In this document: positions 8,073 to 16,369 of the stretch, in pieces
How positions within the stretch are numbered: the first letter of the stretch is position 1
Layout: each line of letters starts with the position of its first letter
NCBI RefSeq assembly: GCF_007474535.1
Contig: NZ_VKNW01000003.1
Location: forward strand, 124,001-188,000
Source: Chryseobacterium echinoideorum
Lineage (GTDB): Bacteria > Bacteroidota > Bacteroidia > Flavobacteriales > Weeksellaceae
DNA length: 64,000 nucleotides
Direction: 5' to 3'
The notes under the pieces: generated by a model
Seen by the model: the letters and a program-made list of their open reading frames with translations, nothing else
What the model was told of the DNA's origin: nothing
The model's database searches: none
Program-made: the position numbers and the translations under genes

Positions 8073-9005
8073 TTAGAATCTGTAGATTACTTCTTTCTGG
8101 AAGCCATCAAGCATTTTTTCTGCTTTTTCGTAGTCTTTAGTAAATCCAAGAATGTAACCTCCGCCTCCGCTTCCGCAAAGTTTAAGATAGTATGCATTAG
8201 AATCCAGACCTTTTTTCCAGATATTGAAAATGCTTTCCGGAATCATCGGGCGGAAATGCTCATAAGCCCAGTGAGAAAGTTTTTTAAGATTTCTGAAAAA
8301 AGGATTCATATCTTTTTTCAGGAAAGAATCAATGCAGGCATTATTATATCGTATAAACTCTTCTTTGAGAGTCTTTCTGAAACCTTCAGTCTTCATTTTT
8401 TCAAAGAAAATCTGAATCATCGGTCCCGTTTCACCTGTAATTCCTGAGTCTATAAGAAAAATTGCTCCTTTTCCTTCTTCTCCATTCGGGATTGCTACTT
8501 TATCCAAGTTTTCTTTATTTTCAATAAGAATAGGAAGGTTCATATAGCAAATCAAAGGATCCATTCCAGAACTTTTTCCGTGGAAATAACTTTCCATTTC
8601 ACCAAAAACAGCTTTTATGTTTTTTAAATTTTCCTTAGAAATGGTTTCAGGATTATGTTTTATGAATGAATATTTTTCAAAAATTGCAGCAACTAAAGCT
8701 CCTGAGCTTCCTACTCCATAGCCTTGCGGAATGTTAGAATCAAAGAAAAGACCTTTTGAAATATCATTTTTAAAACGATTGACATCTAATCTAAAGTTTT
8801 CAGGAAGTACAAGATTTCCTAGAAAATCTGCATATTTATATAAATGATCGTTAGATTTTTTTTCGAATTCTGAATCGGAATTTTGCTTTGAAAACTTTAA
8901 TGTTCCCTTATAAAAACTGTAAGGAACAACAAGACCTTGTGAGTCTTCTATCATTCCATACTCTCCAAAAAGAATAATTTTAGCGTAAAATAAAGGGTTC
9001 GTCAT
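8073..9005 (-). CDS. GHMP-family kinase, probable mevalonate kinase
   Basis: Phosphorylates mevalonate, an early step in making isopentenyl diphosphate by the mevalonate route used by Flavobacteriia. The 310-residue chain begins with the substrate loop AKIILFGEYGMI. Motif 2, IPQGYGVGSSGALVA (about residue 93), is the glycine-rich ATP-binding loop, and SSGMDPLICY follows, carrying the catalytic Asp region. Motif 3 near the C-terminus is LCGSGGGGYILGF. Similar GHMP kinases, such as phosphomevalonate kinase, share these motifs, but the HGEYG-like start and length favour mevalonate kinase. A promoter lies immediately upstream and the prenyltransferase downstream. Confidence 0.82.
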   Translation of the reverse strand: MTNPLFYAKIILFGEYGMIEDSQGLVVPYSFYKGTLKFSKQNSDSEFEKKSNDHLYKYADFLGNLVLPENFRLDVNRFKNDISKGLFFDSNIPQGYGVGSSGALVAAIFEKYSFIKHNPETISKENLKNIKAVFGEMESYFHGKSSGMDPLICYMNLPILIENKENLDKVAIPNGEEGKGAIFLIDSGITGETGPMIQIFFEKMKTEGFRKTLKEEFIRYNNACIDSFLKKDMNPFFRNLKKLSHWAYEHFRPMIPESIFNIWKKGLDSNAYYLKLCGSGGGGYILGFTKDYEKAEKMLDGFQKEVIYRF

Positions 9006-9025
9006 ATTGTGTTAAAACGTTTTTG

Positions 9026-9058
9026 CAAAGTTATGATATTCTGCCGAATATTTAACAA
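9026..9058 (-). promoter_or_regulatory. Promoter of the mevalonate kinase-prenyltransferase operon
   Basis: On the minus strand, TTG (9058-9056), 22 bases, then TAACTTTG (9033-9026), about 20 bases before the ATG. Fits the TTG/TAnnTTTG consensus. Confidence 0.6.
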
Positions 9059-9070
9059 ATTTTAAGCCAA

Positions 9071-10612
9071 CTATAAAGTTTCCCTGTCCTTTATTTTTGG
9101 TACATGAAGAAAACGGATTAAAATTAATCCTATAAAGAAAAATATCGCCATCGAAAATGCGGCAAACCTCATCCCTGAAGCTGAAGGTAACGCAACATCA
9201 ATTTTTGCAAATATCCTGATGAGTGCATCGTATTTATCTATAAATAAAGCAAATACAAATGTCCCAACGATAATTGCCATTTTTTCAAGAACATCATAAA
9301 AACTGAAAAAGGTAGTATTTTCCATTGAATTTTCAGGCAGCAATTTAGAGTACGTAGATCTTGACATCGCCTGAAGCCCGCCCATTACTAAACCAACAAC
9401 CGCTGCAACACCGTAAAACTGATATTCTACGGTAGGATTTTCTTTATTCAGGAAAAATGCCCAAATACAGGCAACAATCCATAAGATTATGGCAATAGAA
9501 ATCACATTTTTGTTTCCGATTCTTCTTGAAAGCCTTGAGAATATAATTGCACCGATAATCGCTTCGATCTGAATGATCAATAAAGTACCGATCAGTTTGT
9601 CCTGAGCCAGATTGATCTCACTTTTACCAAATAGTGTTGCCATAAGGAAAATAGTCTGCATTCCCACACTGTAAAAGAAAAAACTTGATAGGAAGTACTT
9701 TAAGCTTCTGTCTTTAAAAAGTCCTCTCCCAACTTTGAAAAGTTCTCTAAAACTTTCTTTTGCAATATCTTTATAGAAACTTATATTATCCTTTAAAACT
9801 TCAAAAAATCCACCCTGCTCTTCGTGTCTTTTGAAGATGTTTTTATAATTTAATAATACCAGATCTTTGGGCAGCTTTTCTTTAACATCACCAAACTGTG
9901 GTAAATGTTTGAAAGTATATTGCGAAAATCCGAACCACCAAGCTCCAGTCAAGAGAAAAGTAATTCTTGTGAAAATAAGCTTCTGCTCTTCTCCTTTAGC
10001 TAAAACCATGATTAAAACCAAACAGAGAACGACCAAAACTACTGAGCCAATATACCCATAAACATAACCTTTTGCTGAAAGCGCATCCTGCTTGTCTCTT
10101 GTGGCAATATCCGGAAGAAACGAATTATAAAACACCAGACTTCCCCAAAAACCAACACTTGCAGTAATGCTGAACAGTAAACCTAGAAAGACATTATGCA
10201 TTCCTGTAAACATTGCCAATCCCATACAAGAAGTTGCTCCCAGATAGCAGAAAAACTGCAAAAAAGATTTCTTGTTTCCGATCGTATCGGCTAATGACGA
10301 CAGAAATGGTGAAAGTAATACAACGATCAGAAATGAAATGGTAAGAGAATATCCGTAAACTGCATCAGGCTGATATTCTTTTCCAAAGATTTTAATCATG
10401 TGTCTTACCGGAACATCTATCCATCTGCCCGTTTCCTGCACAAACTCTTTTTTTTCGTAAGCTGTGGTAATGATCGAATAGTAAATTGGAAATATAGTGG
10501 AGGTAATTACCAAAGAATATACTGAATTTGCCCAGTCGTAGACCGCCCAGGCTTTCATTATTTTCGGATTATTTTTGATATTCTGAGTCGGTTGAATTTC
10601 AGTTTGAGACAT
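9071..10612 (-). CDS. MFS transporter, UMF1/Atg22-like
   Basis: A 513-residue inner-membrane protein with about 12 hydrophobic segments. KAWAVYDWANSVYSLVI near the N-terminus is the signature of the UMF1/Atg22-like branch of the major facilitator superfamily. LSSLADTIGNKKSFL matches the MFS loop 2-3 motif, and a long cytoplasmic loop (about residues 240-310) separates the two halves. Substrates of bacterial members are not established; the yeast relative exports amino acids from vacuoles. The ATG at 10612 (MSQTEIQ) is preferred over 10657, whose extra 15 residues are unrelated to the family. Confidence 0.83.
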   Translation of the reverse strand: MSQTEIQPTQNIKNNPKIMKAWAVYDWANSVYSLVITSTIFPIYYSIITTAYEKKEFVQETGRWIDVPVRHMIKIFGKEYQPDAVYGYSLTISFLIVVLLSPFLSSLADTIGNKKSFLQFFCYLGATSCMGLAMFTGMHNVFLGLLFSITASVGFWGSLVFYNSFLPDIATRDKQDALSAKGYVYGYIGSVVLVVLCLVLIMVLAKGEEQKLIFTRITFLLTGAWWFGFSQYTFKHLPQFGDVKEKLPKDLVLLNYKNIFKRHEEQGGFFEVLKDNISFYKDIAKESFRELFKVGRGLFKDRSLKYFLSSFFFYSVGMQTIFLMATLFGKSEINLAQDKLIGTLLIIQIEAIIGAIIFSRLSRRIGNKNVISIAIILWIVACIWAFFLNKENPTVEYQFYGVAAVVGLVMGGLQAMSRSTYSKLLPENSMENTTFFSFYDVLEKMAIIVGTFVFALFIDKYDALIRIFAKIDVALPSASGMRFAAFSMAIFFFIGLILIRFLHVPKIKDRETL

Positions 10613-10870
10613 TTTCAAAACAATTAGTTTCACAAAAATAGAAAAACCGCTGAACATTCGGAGGTTTTTATTTTTTTATGATGAAATTTTATTGATTCTG
10701 ATACAAAATCATCCAAATTCAAAGCTGAAGTAATAATAAATTTGATTTTAAATAATTTTATGTCATAAAGCCTGAAAATATTTAATTTCATTTTTCCATT
10801 TTTTATCTGAACTTCAGATGTCCTTCTTTTTGAAATTTATTAATGTTTAATTTTAAAGGTGGTTCAAATT
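10613..10870. other. AT-rich spacer without recognised feature
   Basis: Separates the MFS gene start from the thiolase terminator. I see no gene and no clear two-part promoter in it; it must contain the MFS promoter on the minus strand. Confidence 0.4.
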
Positions 10871-10898
10871 AAAAAATCCGGAAACTTACGCTTCCGGA
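10871..10898 (-). terminator. Intrinsic terminator of thiolase gene
   Basis: Stem TCCGGAA / TTCCGGA with an 8-base loop. On the minus strand it is followed by a T run, 28 bases after the thiolase stop. Confidence 0.88.
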
Positions 10899-10925
10899 CT
10901 TCAAAGATTTATTGAAAAACAATAA

Positions 10926-12104
10926 TTACATATTCTCAATAACAATTGCAGAAGCACCACCGCCACCGTTACAGATTGCTGCAGCTCCGTACTTACCGTT
11001 ATTTTGTTTCAAAACATTGATTAGTGTCACAATAATTCTGGAACCAGAACTTCCCAGTGGATGCCCCAAAGCTACTGCTCCACCGTTTACATTTACTTTA
11101 GCAGCATCTAATCCTAAAATTTTATTATTTGCTAAGCCAACTACAGAAAACGCTTCGTTGAACTCGAAAAAATCAATGTCTGAAATTTCCAAACCTGCTT
11201 TTTTAAGAGCAATAGGTAAAGCTTTTGCAGGAGCTGTTGTGAAGTTTTCAGGTTCCTGAGCTGCATCTGCATAAGAAACGATTTTAGCCAGAGGTTTTAA
11301 CCCTAATTCTTCCATTTTTTCTTTAGAAACGAGGATCAATGCAGATGCACCGTCATTCAACGTAGATGCGTTTGCTGCGGTAACCGTTCCTTCTTCTTTT
11401 TTGAAAACTGTAGGAAGTGTAGGAAGTCTGTCAAAATTCACTGATTTATATTCTTCATCTTCAGCAAAAATCACAGGTTCTCCTTTTCTTTGAGGAATAC
11501 TTACAGGAACAACTTCTTCTGCAAATTTCCCTTCACTCCATGCTTTTGCAGATCTTTTATAAGATTCAATCGCAAAATGATCCTGCTCTTCTCTTGTAAT
11601 ACTGTAGTCGGTTGCACATTTTTCAGCGCAGACTCCCATATGTACTTTATTGTAAACATCTGTAAGTCCATCAAGTACCATTCCGTCCTGCATTTTTACA
11701 TCGCCAAGTTTCGCAGCATTTCTTGCATGATAATAATGAGGAACCATCGACATATTTTCCATGCCTCCCGCAACGATTACCTCTGAATCTCCTGCCTTTA
11801 TAGATTGTGCAGCCATCATTACTGCTTTCATTCCGGAAGCACAAACTTTATTAATGGTAGTAGAAGGTGTTTCATTTGGAAGTCCTGCTCCTAATGCTAC
11901 CTGACGAGCCGGAGCCTGTCCTTCACCTGCCTGCAAAACATTTCCCATATAGATCTCCTGCACATTTTTAGGATCTAAATTTATTCTGTCTAATGCTCCC
12001 TTTACAGCTGTAGCTCCTAATTTGGTTGCAGGTACAGTAGATAAACTTCCCATAAAACTTCCCATTGGCGTTCTTACTGCGGAAACAATGAATACTTCTT
12101 TCAT
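10926..12104 (-). CDS. atoB: Acetyl-CoA C-acetyltransferase (thiolase)
   Basis: Joins two acetyl-CoA into acetoacetyl-CoA, or the reverse, and so feeds the mevalonate pathway or closes beta-oxidation. The 392-residue length is standard for the family. The nucleophilic cysteine is in NKVCASGMKAV (about residue 89). The second catalytic set is in GGAVALGHPLGSSG, with the active His, and CNGGGGASAIVIE near the end supplies the second Cys. It is the first gene of a short minus-strand unit with a small membrane protein 31 bases upstream. Given the mevalonate genes nearby, a biosynthetic role is plausible, but a degradative thiolase is equally possible. Confidence 0.9.
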   Translation of the reverse strand: MKEVFIVSAVRTPMGSFMGSLSTVPATKLGATAVKGALDRINLDPKNVQEIYMGNVLQAGEGQAPARQVALGAGLPNETPSTTINKVCASGMKAVMMAAQSIKAGDSEVIVAGGMENMSMVPHYYHARNAAKLGDVKMQDGMVLDGLTDVYNKVHMGVCAEKCATDYSITREEQDHFAIESYKRSAKAWSEGKFAEEVVPVSIPQRKGEPVIFAEDEEYKSVNFDRLPTLPTVFKKEEGTVTAANASTLNDGASALILVSKEKMEELGLKPLAKIVSYADAAQEPENFTTAPAKALPIALKKAGLEISDIDFFEFNEAFSVVGLANNKILGLDAAKVNVNGGAVALGHPLGSSGSRIIVTLINVLKQNNGKYGAAAICNGGGGASAIVIENM

Positions 12105-12135
12105 GTGTATGATATTTATTTTTATTTTAATTAAA

Positions 12136-12522
12136 TTAATATTTTAGTTTTCTAGACGCAAAAAACAATGTGAAGGCTCCTGCAAATTCCACAATCCATC
12201 CCCATTTGAGCTTTACTGTTGCTGCAAGGGTTTCTGTCCACGATTTAAAGGGAAGAAAACTGAAATAACTAAATGCCTGATATTTGGTGGCAAAAATGGT
12301 AAATACAAACAGGGCGATCAGCAAAACAGCAATAATCCTGACAAATTTCTGGTTGTTGTTTATAATTCCAAATAAGGCCAACAAACTCAAGACCCAACAG
12401 GTAATTGCCAGATAATGATCTACTTGCCAGTAATTCCAGCTTCCGATAACAGGGATGTGAACCAAAGGAAGAAAGCTTCCAACGATAACCAAAACCAACC
12501 CAATAATCTGAATATTTTTCAT
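12136..12522 (-). CDS. Small four-helix membrane protein of unknown function
   Basis: A 128-residue hydrophobic protein with about four membrane segments (roughly residues 5-22, 38-57, 62-82 and 107-124) and no recognised family. The first segment, IIGLVLVIVGSFLPLVHIP, resembles the start of small flavobacterial membrane proteins. It precedes thiolase by 31 bases on the same strand and may share its transcript. No function can be assigned. Confidence 0.65.
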   Translation of the reverse strand: MKNIQIIGLVLVIVGSFLPLVHIPVIGSWNYWQVDHYLAITCWVLSLLALFGIINNNQKFVRIIAVLLIALFVFTIFATKYQAFSYFSFLPFKSWTETLAATVKLKWGWIVEFAGAFTLFFASRKLKY

Positions 12523-12549
12523 AAGTCTTAAAATGCCAAAATACGAAAA

Positions 12550-12576
12550 AAAACATACTTTTCATAAGTATGTTTT
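12550..12576 (-). terminator. Intrinsic terminator of the sigma factor operon
   Basis: Perfect 11-base stem AAAACATACTT / AAGTATGTTTT with a 5-base loop. On the minus strand a T run follows. It lies about 190 bases beyond the stop of the 12766 gene and just upstream of the small membrane protein. Confidence 0.8.
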
Positions 12577-12765
12577 AAAATCAATTAATTTAAATTGCAA
12601 ATATATTTTAATCAAAATGTAGGTTTAAAATTTATTAATTATTTAATCTTAATTTAATTATCTTGTTGATTTAAAAAATTAAAAATATTATTTATAACCC
12701 AATCTTCGATCCATATCAACTAGTTAGAAGATAATTATCATTAAGGGTGATAGAAATTCTAAAAA

Positions 12766-13863
12766 TTAAAATGTCAATGCCCAAAGATCAATTCCTATTT
12801 GTACACCATTTTTGTTACGAATAAGTGCCTGATTATTAAATATAGGTGAAAAATCTTTCATTACATAAATATTGAACCCGAAATATTCTATAGATATTTT
12901 TCCTCCGAATATGAAAGGATTTAACCCTTTTGACACAGCCTCGCGAATGTATACTCTATCTCCGAAATCATTTTTGTACTGAAGATGAATCCTGTCATTA
13001 ATCTTAACACCTCCATAAAGCCCCAAACCTACTCTCAATTGCTTTTTTGTATTATCTATATATTTCGTTCCTTTATACTCTTTATATTTAGGATTCAGAA
13101 CGAAGATAGCTTCTAACGGTGTATAAATATAGTCTGTTCTCAGCCATGCATTTTTAAAATTATTACCTGTAAAATCTGTGATATAAAGATTTTTATCATC
13201 CTGCGCAAAAATTTTATCTCCGTTAGGTATAATCGTTTCAATTCTCCACCCGAGTCCTACACGATAAAAAACAGGGCTTGTTGTTTTACCCAGCTGATTC
13301 TCATAACGCAGAGTAAAGTTTCCTGAGGTAGAGTTTTTCAGCTCATTACCTTCAGAAAAATTAAAGATTTTATTGTTATTAGTAAAGTTGATCAACGAAA
13401 GTCCTGCAACATATCCGAAGCTTTGTAAATAATTTTTGGGGTCTTCGGGATCATCAAAATCGGGCTGCTCGAAAGTTAAGTCAAGTAAAGCACCTCTTGA
13501 GGTTCTGAACAGACTGTTTTTTGAATTGATATTAGATTTAAAAAGTGCTTTTTTTACTGTTTTTCCGGTGATGTCTTCATATTCATCTTTTTGCTTTGCA
13601 ATCTCATCATTTATTATGGCTTCGTAACGAATGGCGGTTAAATTTTTCTGCTCATTCATTTCACTTTCTGAGATTTTGCCATCTTTCATTTTCTTTTCAA
13701 GCTCATCAAATTCAGCATTCATTTTATTACGTTCATGAATTACCAAACTGTCAATTTTATTGGTATATCTTTCCATTTGTTTCCTCAGGGTTTCTTTCGT
13801 TTGAGAACGACAAATTGAGAACAATAGCGTAAAAGCCATTGTAAATACTATTTTCTGTATCAT
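12766..13863 (-). CDS. Secreted coiled-coil/beta-rich protein, probably outer membrane
   Basis: Not a family I recognise. Residues 1-20 form a signal peptide ending in CRSQ. Residues ~22-100 are highly charged and probably a coiled coil (KQMERYTNKIDS, EFDELEKKMKDG, MNEQKNLTA). The remaining ~250 residues alternate polar and aromatic residues as in outer-membrane beta-strands (LRYENQLGKTT, YRVGLGWRIE, LRVGLGLYGG) and end in ...DLWALTF, with the terminal Phe common in outer-membrane barrels. It is the last gene of the sigma/anti-sigma operon, so its product may be the envelope output or sensor partner of that switch (inference). Confidence 0.6.
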   Translation of the reverse strand: MIQKIVFTMAFTLLFSICRSQTKETLRKQMERYTNKIDSLVIHERNKMNAEFDELEKKMKDGKISESEMNEQKNLTAIRYEAIINDEIAKQKDEYEDITGKTVKKALFKSNINSKNSLFRTSRGALLDLTFEQPDFDDPEDPKNYLQSFGYVAGLSLINFTNNNKIFNFSEGNELKNSTSGNFTLRYENQLGKTTSPVFYRVGLGWRIETIIPNGDKIFAQDDKNLYITDFTGNNFKNAWLRTDYIYTPLEAIFVLNPKYKEYKGTKYIDNTKKQLRVGLGLYGGVKINDRIHLQYKNDFGDRVYIREAVSKGLNPFIFGGKISIEYFGFNIYVMKDFSPIFNNQALIRNKNGVQIGIDLWALTF

Positions 13864-13874
13864 AATTATGGATT

Positions 13875-14582
13875 TTATTGATCGTTAGTATTACTGTCGA
13901 AAGGAGTAATAAATTCCGTACTAATATTGATTTTGTTGATTTTAATAATACCGAGTCTCTTTACATTTTCATTGGCACCATCTTTCTTTTCGTTGCTGTA
14001 TTTTCTTTGAAAAATGAGATCATTTGCTGTAATGTATTTTATTTTTTTATTCTCCTCTTTTTCCGACAGAACTAATTTTGAAGACTCTTCAGCTTCCTTA
14101 TTCATAATTTTGGTATCCATTTCAGATTCAAAATTCAATTGAGAAGAAATGTTTGTGGCTAATGGAGCTTCTTTTAAAATATCTATCGAAGTTTGTGCTA
14201 CTTTTTCGGTTGATTTTATTTCTCTTTTCTCAGACTTAAAAATAATTTCAGAGTTCTTAGGGTTAGGATCCTTAATATTATTTTTGAAATCATTAATCAA
14301 TTGGGAGTTGTCAGTTTTATTATTTATAATTTCTGACTTATCTTTAATGGCAATACTTTGATTAACATTTGGTTTTTTATCAAAATTTATATAAACTGAA
14401 CCTCCAATTGAGATCAAAAGAATAACTACAGCAGCGTATTTCCACCATTGTAACAACGGTTTTTGAACAGTTCCTTCGTTTCCGTCTAATCCATTTTCAA
14501 TTTGATTCCAAAGATCATCAGAAGGTTTTATTTCGAGTTCTTCATACTCAGATTTTAATTGTGTCAGTATATTTTTTTTCAT
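13875..14582 (-). CDS. Membrane protein, probable anti-sigma factor
   Basis: A 235-residue single-pass membrane protein. Residues 1-45 are cytoplasmic (LKSEYEELEIKPSDDLWNQIENGL), resembling the N-terminal sigma-binding segments of Bacteroidetes anti-sigma proteins. One transmembrane helix lies near residues 47-66 (WWKYAAVVILLISIGGSVYI). The periplasmic remainder is Lys/Asn/Ser/Glu-rich and low in complexity. There is no clear zinc-binding anti-sigma motif. It overlaps the sigma factor gene by 35 bases and precedes the secreted protein by 11 bases. The overlap and topology make an anti-sigma role likely; sequence alone does not prove it. Confidence 0.65.
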   Translation of the reverse strand: MKKNILTQLKSEYEELEIKPSDDLWNQIENGLDGNEGTVQKPLLQWWKYAAVVILLISIGGSVYINFDKKPNVNQSIAIKDKSEIINNKTDNSQLINDFKNNIKDPNPKNSEIIFKSEKREIKSTEKVAQTSIDILKEAPLATNISSQLNFESEMDTKIMNKEAEESSKLVLSEKEENKKIKYITANDLIFQRKYSNEKKDGANENVKRLGIIKINKINISTEFITPFDSNTNDQ

Positions 14583-15102
14583 TTTGCTTTTCTTTTAAAT
14601 AATCTGAAATCCATTTTTTTGCTTTACTGAACTGGCTTTTGCTTGTTCCTTCAGAAATATTGAGTATTTCTGCAATTTCCTGATGTTTTTTTTCTTCAAA
14701 AACGTAAAGATTGAAAATCAAACGATAACCTGCAGGCATACGTGAGAAAATCTCTTCTATATTGATGTCTGCCAGTTTCTCATCTTCTTCATCTTCCGGC
14801 AAGCCGTCTGCAATTTCAACATCCACATACATTATATTTTTATTTTTCCTGACAAAAGTTATAGAATCATTCACTACAATTTTCCTAAGCCAAAACGGAA
14901 AGCTTTTCCATTCTCTACATTCGTTGATTTTAGAAAAACACTTTAGAAATGCATTGAGCAGTATGTCTTCCGCATCATGAATATTATTGGTATAAGAATT
15001 GGCAACCAGAAGCATTTTTGCAGAAAACATTTCATAAAGCTCTTTTTGAGCTTTACGATCCTGTGTTTTTGCAAGCTTAAAGCTTTCTTCCAGTCCCTTC
15101 AT
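14548..15102 (-). CDS. ECF-type RNA polymerase sigma factor
   Basis: A 184-residue sigma-70 family factor with only regions 2 and 4. Region 2 includes the helix with DAEDILLNAFLKCFSKI, and region 4 is RMPAGYRLIFNLYVFEEKKHQEIAEILNISEGTSKSQFSKAKK, a canonical HTH with its RLIFNLY lead-in. The linker is acidic (GLPEDEEDEKLADINIEE). It should direct polymerase to an envelope-linked regulon, probably including its own operon. It is first in a three-gene minus-strand operon and overlaps the anti-sigma-like gene by 35 bases, which suggests coupled translation. Confidence 0.88.
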   Translation of the reverse strand: MKGLEESFKLAKTQDRKAQKELYEMFSAKMLLVANSYTNNIHDAEDILLNAFLKCFSKINECREWKSFPFWLRKIVVNDSITFVRKNKNIMYVDVEIADGLPEDEEDEKLADINIEEIFSRMPAGYRLIFNLYVFEEKKHQEIAEILNISEGTSKSQFSKAKKWISDYLKEKQNEKKYTDTIKI

Positions 15103-15152
15103 GAATTTAGTTTCTGATTATAAGACGAAACATTTTTGAAATAGTTGCCTAA

Positions 15153-15189
15153 AAATAAAAAAAAATTGCACTTTATCTCTAAAGTGCAA
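15153..15189 (-). terminator. Intrinsic terminator of metalloprotease gene
   Basis: Perfect 10-base stem TTGCACTTTA / TAAAGTGCAA with a 4-base loop, followed on the minus strand by a long T run. Confidence 0.92.
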
Positions 15190-15214
15190 ATTCTGTTTTA
15201 ATTTGTAAAAATAA

Positions 15215-16189
15215 TTACTGAGCAAAAGAATATCTCGGTCCTCCCGGTTGAAATATTGCTAACATTCTGCTTTTCTGATCACTGGAAAACATAAACATAG
15301 CACGGTCATCCACATAATCCATGTAATTCATAGTCATTTCTACAGGATTTCCGGAACAAGAGCTATAATGCGGATAAGCCGGAGCGCCATAGTTAGCAGT
15401 ATTGTGAGAAGGAGTATCACCACAGAAATCATTTCCACAAGTAGCATCTCCCCAAATATGACGAAGATTCATCCAGTGTCCTACTTCATGCGTTGCTGTT
15501 CTTCCTAAGTTATAAGGGTAAGTTGCTGTACCCGTACTTCCAAAATATCTTGAGTCTATTACTACGCCGTCTGTAGCTGATGAGCCACCAGGAAACTGCG
15601 CATAACCCAATATACCATTACCAATGGTGCAAACCCACAAATTAAGTTTTGTTGTTGGAGACAAAGGATTTAATCCTCCCTGACTTGTTTTTTTCATTGC
15701 ATCTCTGGTTCCCCAAGATGTTTTCTTGGTAGATTTTCTTACTACCTGATCTAAAACGAAACGGATTCCGACATTTGCTTTTACTCCCGAAAATAAACTA
15801 GGAACATTGTTGAAATCACTATTAGTTGCATTGAAATCCTGATTAAGAATATCAATCTGGGATTGAATCTGTGCCTGTGAAATATTTTCGGATGCTGTTT
15901 TGTATAAAACATTTACTACAACAGGTATTTCGATGACACCATTTACCAATCTCGACTGAAAATTTTGCTGAATTTTCTGCTGGGTAAAGTTTTCTATATC
16001 AGAAATTCTTTTAGACAATCCGGGATCTGTTGCCATCTGATCTTTTAATACATCATCTGAAGCACACTTTCTTTTAGCAGAAACACTCGTTGTTTCAACT
16101 CCTGCAGATTCAGATTCAATCTTTTCATCAGATTCACATCCGATCAAAAAAGCACTTGCTATACATAGCATAAAAAGTTTCTTTTTCAT
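15215..16189 (-). CDS. Secreted M43-type zinc metalloprotease lipoprotein
   Basis: A 324-residue exported protease. The lipoprotein signal ends in the lipobox FLIGC (Cys 18), followed by an acidic Ser/Glu stretch, so the mature enzyme is probably lipid-anchored to the envelope. The catalytic motif HEVGHWMNLRHIWGD (about residue 235) fits HExxHxxxxxHxxGD, and the Met-turn sequence is NYMDY about 45 residues later, both typical of metzincins of family M43. Cysteines around it (ATCGNDFCGD, SSCSGN) probably form disulfides. Unlike many flavobacterial relatives it lacks a T9SS C-terminal sorting domain. It is a single gene with its own promoter and terminator. Confidence 0.88.
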   Translation of the reverse strand: MKKKLFMLCIASAFLIGCESDEKIESESAGVETTSVSAKRKCASDDVLKDQMATDPGLSKRISDIENFTQQKIQQNFQSRLVNGVIEIPVVVNVLYKTASENISQAQIQSQIDILNQDFNATNSDFNNVPSLFSGVKANVGIRFVLDQVVRKSTKKTSWGTRDAMKKTSQGGLNPLSPTTKLNLWVCTIGNGILGYAQFPGGSSATDGVVIDSRYFGSTGTATYPYNLGRTATHEVGHWMNLRHIWGDATCGNDFCGDTPSHNTANYGAPAYPHYSSCSGNPVEMTMNYMDYVDDRAMFMFSSDQKSRMLAIFQPGGPRYSFAQ

Positions 16190-16252
16190 AATAATATTTT
16201 ATAAATTAGGTTAAAAAAAAATACATCTGTTAAATAAATTGCAATTCTGTTA

Positions 16253-16285
16253 CAAATGTAATAATTAAAAATTAATAAAAAACAA
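16253..16285 (-). promoter_or_regulatory. Promoter of the M43 metalloprotease gene
   Basis: On the minus strand, TTG (16285-16283), 22 bases, then TACATTTG (16260-16253), about 63 bases before the ATG. The box uses the same octamer repeated upstream of the HTH gene. Confidence 0.62.
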
Positions 16286-16315
16286 GTGTGAATTAAATTT
16301 AGAATTTGTGTAAAT

Positions 16316-16350
16316 AAAAAAATGCATCCTATCAAGAATGCATTTTTTTT
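16316..16350 (-). terminator. Intrinsic terminator of permease gene
   Basis: Stem AAAAATGCAT / ATGCATTTTT with a 10-base loop, followed by T residues on the minus strand. Confidence 0.85.
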
Positions 16351-16369
16351 GATTTTATGTTAACAAAAA

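Noticed and set aside
10912..11259. 115-codon plus-strand frame opposite thiolase
   Set aside because: Fully antisense to the conserved 3' half of thiolase and reads as a compositional shadow.
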